A DNA stretch of 64,000 nucleotides, from positions 1 to 64,000 of the forward strand of contig NZ_JADIJK010000026.1 of NCBI RefSeq assembly GCF_017355205.1, read 5' to 3'. This DNA is from Bacillus sp. SD088 (GTDB lineage: Bacteria > Bacillota > Bacilli > Bacillales > Bacillaceae_C). The position numbers were made by a program, and so were the translations under genes. Below, in pieces: positions 62,118 to 64,000 of this stretch (its first letter is position 1; every line of letters starts with the position of its first letter). Under the pieces are notes generated by a model. It saw only the letters and a program-made list of their open reading frames with translations, did no database searches and was not told the origin of the DNA.

Positions 62118-63242
62118 ATGAAAAGGATCATACAAAGATTAAAAAGTTCAGGCATTTCTCCTTATATATGGACGATTCTAGCGATTCTTCCATTTTATTT
62201 CGTTTTCCAATCGTCTTCTGTTGTAGAAGTGATTGTTGGAATTACTTTAATTATTATTTTCTTTGTCGCTTTACGTTTTGCTTATGTGTCAAAAAAATGG
62301 CCTGTCCATTTATGGACCATTATATTGATTGTGATTTCAATGGCGATGTCTCTTCTTTTTCAGTATATTTATTTTGCCTTTTATATTGCTTACTGCATTG
62401 GTCATATTAAATCACGGGCGACCTTTTTTACTTTATATATTACTCATTTGCTTTTCACTGCCGCATCCATCACTTTTATTGCCGTCTACCATAATCATTT
62501 ATTTTTACAGCAGCTACCCTTTATCATCATCCTTTGTCTAAGTGTGATATTGTTACCGATGAATATTTATAATCGAAAAAAGCAAGAAAAGCTGGAGCAA
62601 CAGTTAGAATATGCGAATAATAAAATTGCTGAATTGGTGAAACAGGAGGAGCGGCAGCGGATCGCTCGCGATTTACATGATACATTGGGACAAAAGCTTT
62701 CCATGATTGGATTAAAGAGTGACTTGGCAAGAAAATTGGTCTATAAACAACCAGAGCAGGCAAGGCATGAGTTGATAGATATTCAGCAAACGGCTAGAAC
62801 TGCTTTGAATGAGGTAAGAACTATGGTGTCGCACATGCGGGGAATCAGGATGAGGGAAGAATTGATCAGGGTTCAGGAGATTTTACAAGTAGCACAGATT
62901 GAGTTGATTACAGACCGAGATATTAAATTAAAAAATGTGTCCGTTTTTCTGGAAAATATTTTAAGCATGTGTGTCAAAGAAGCTGTCAACAATGTGGTCA
63001 AACATAGCCAGGCAGCGACATGTTGGATCATAGTTGAACAATCCGTTAAAGAGATTCAAATCAAAGTAGAGGATGATGGAATTGGCATTAGTGATCATGG
63101 TTACTTTGCGAAGGGAAATGGATTAATGGGGATGAAAGAGCGGCTGGAATTTGTCAATGGAACATTAGACATTACAGAAGGAAAGGGGACAATCCTCACG
63201 ATGACGGTGCCGACCGTAGTGAAGAAGGTAAAGGAGGAATAA
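62118..63242 (+). CDS. desK: cold/membrane-fluidity sensor histidine kinase
   Basis: DesK-type sensor kinase (374 aa from this start). About five short membrane segments (residues 15-155) sense bilayer thickness. They are followed by a coiled linker and the HisKA_3 domain with phospho-acceptor His187 in RIARDLHDTLGQKLS (His188 in B. subtilis DesK), and a HATPase domain ending DDGIGI...GNGLMGMKERL. ATG 62118 follows GAGGGTAAAGAG; an upstream in-frame TTG is unlikely. The kinase phosphorylates the adjacent DesR. Confidence 0.93.
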   Translation: MKRIIQRLKSSGISPYIWTILAILPFYFVFQSSSVVEVIVGITLIIIFFVALRFAYVSKKWPVHLWTIILIVISMAMSLLFQYIYFAFYIAYCIGHIKSRATFFTLYITHLLFTAASITFIAVYHNHLFLQQLPFIIILCLSVILLPMNIYNRKKQEKLEQQLEYANNKIAELVKQEERQRIARDLHDTLGQKLSMIGLKSDLARKLVYKQPEQARHELIDIQQTARTALNEVRTMVSHMRGIRMREELIRVQEILQVAQIELITDRDIKLKNVSVFLENILSMCVKEAVNNVVKHSQAATCWIIVEQSVKEIQIKVEDDGIGISDHGYFAKGNGLMGMKERLEFVNGTLDITEGKGTILTMTVPTVVKKVKEE

Positions 63243-63245
63243 TAT

Positions 63246-63845
63246 ATGATTCGAATCGTAATCGCAGAGGATCAGGGAATGATGCTTGGTGCACTTGGCT
63301 CATTGCTTAATTTAGAGGAGGATATGGAAGTAGTTGGAATGGCTAAAAGTGGAGAAGATGCCATTCACTTAGTGAAACAATTCGAACCTGATATTTGTAT
63401 TATGGATATTGAAATGCCAGGAAAATCTGGGTTAGAGGCAGCAGAGGAACTGCAAAGTCTGGAATGTAAAGTGATCATCCTTACGACCTTTGCACGCTCT
63501 GGGTATTTTCAACGTGCCATTAAAGCAAGTGTTAGTGGCTATCTATTAAAAGATAGCCCAAGTGAAGAATTAGCAAATGCCATTCGCCATGTTATGACCG
63601 GAAGAAAAATCTACGCACCTGAACTAATGGATGACTTGTACAGGGAAGAAAACCCACTCACAGGACGAGAAAAGGCAGTATTAGAATTAGTCGCCGATGG
63701 AAAAAACACAAAAGAAATCGCAGAGAAACTCAGCATCAAAACCGGAACAGTCCGAAACTACATTTCGCAAATCCTCGACAAACTCGAAGTCACCAACCGA
63801 ATCGAAGCCATCACACAGTCAAAGAAAAAGGGATGGTTCAAATAA
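63246..63845 (+). CDS. desR: NarL/LuxR-type response regulator of the desaturase system
   Basis: Response regulator (199 aa) with a receiver domain (phospho-acceptor Asp54 in CIMDIEMPGKSG, acidic pocket near the N-terminus AEDQG) and a C-terminal LuxR-type helix-turn-helix (LTGREKAVLELVADGKNTKEI...GTVRNYISQILDKL). It starts four bases after desK and activates des in the characterised Bacillus system. Confidence 0.94.
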   Translation: MIRIVIAEDQGMMLGALGSLLNLEEDMEVVGMAKSGEDAIHLVKQFEPDICIMDIEMPGKSGLEAAEELQSLECKVIILTTFARSGYFQRAIKASVSGYLLKDSPSEELANAIRHVMTGRKIYAPELMDDLYREENPLTGREKAVLELVADGKNTKEIAEKLSIKTGTVRNYISQILDKLEVTNRIEAITQSKKKGWFK

Positions 63846-63848
63846 AAT

Positions 63849-63900
63849 GGGGCCTGACCCCCAGTGTGGTAACGCATTACTACATTGGGGGTCAGGCCCC
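63849..63900. repeat. 52-bp REP-like palindrome
   Basis: Perfect 15-base arms GGGGCCTGACCCCCA and complement around a loop with GGTAACGCATTAC. It has the same length and layout as the element at 12493-12544, with a compensatory T-to-A change in the stem. It starts three bases after the desR stop and may terminate transcription. Confidence 0.75.
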
Positions 63901-63909
63901 ACATAAAAG

Positions 63910-63938
63910 TTGACTTTGGAAAATGTGTTTATTATGAT
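63910..63938 (+). promoter_or_regulatory. sigma-A promoter of the next gene
   Basis: TTGACT and TATGAT are separated by 17 bases. A GAAGGAAGG ribosome site and an ATG at 63998 follow at the window edge; only that start codon is visible, so the gene cannot be named. Confidence 0.65.
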
Positions 63939-64000
63939 GAAGATATCAATATGTGGAAACGCTGTCATTGTTTGATTTATTATAAAGAAGGAAGGCGATG

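Overview
The window reads as low-GC Firmicutes DNA from a Bacillaceae-type soil or plant-associated bacterium. The evidence is the AGGAGG-type ribosome sites, frequent TTG/GTG starts, a DesK/DesR/desaturase module, a SigL-type sigma-54 factor, lipobox-bearing ABC solute-binding lipoproteins and typical Bacillaceae dispersed repeats. No rRNA, tRNA or prophage was seen. All names rest on reading sequence motifs; no database search was run.

Layout. (1) 25-12263 is a sugar-uptake island: two ABC importers (solute-binding protein plus two permeases each), a GntR/AraR-type repressor, a small membrane protein and two paralogous cytoplasmic GH2 glycosidases. (2) 12564-16116 holds SelO, a first CRISPR array (17 repeats, type I-C-like, no cas genes) and a 5'-truncated galactitol PTS gatC fragment abutting the array. 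(3) 16589-28717 is a hydroxyproline catabolic island. It has a three-subunit flavoprotein/iron-sulfur dehydrogenase, a PAS sigma-54 activator, a second FAD oxidoreductase, 4-hydroxyproline 2-epimerase, a racemase-fold paralogue lacking both catalytic cysteines, a DapA-type deaminase, an aldehyde dehydrogenase, rpoN itself and a prolidase-type M24 peptidase. (4) 28779-36679 holds GH146-like and GH127 beta-L-arabinofuranosidases and a third ABC importer. (5) 36980-43360 has a GH127 pseudogene, a SWIM zinc-finger protein, a secreted beta-helix protein and oligoendopeptidase F. (6) 43707-51798 has a VOC-ClbS fusion, broken transporter and ribokinase remnants, a nucleoside hydrolase, a LacI regulator and a fourth ABC importer, partly flanked by inverted IS200/IS605-like ends. 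(7) 52164-57715 has a 1039-residue double-kinase hybrid sensor and a decayed Fur-type iron-siderophore locus. (8) 57570-59621 has a decayed tnpB element and a second CRISPR array. (9) 59960-63845 has a histidine phosphatase and des-desK-desR.

How the genes may work together. Three near-identical sigma-54 -24/-12 promoters precede the epimerase operon, the peptidase/GH146 unit and the GH127/ABC operon, and both rpoN and an enhancer-binding activator lie in the same stretch. GH127 enzymes are known to release beta-L-arabinose from hydroxyproline-linked arabinosides of plant extensins. The simplest reading is one sigma-54 regulon for hydroxyproline-rich plant glycoproteins: import the glycopeptide or sugar, strip arabinose, cleave the peptide, and oxidise hydroxyproline to 2-oxoglutarate. 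None of the four ABC importers has an ATPase gene here, so a shared MsmX-type ATPase elsewhere is implied.

The two CRISPR arrays are about 43 kb apart. They have different repeats whose hairpin stems differ by compensatory base changes, and they share homologous leaders; one spacer occurs twice in array 2.
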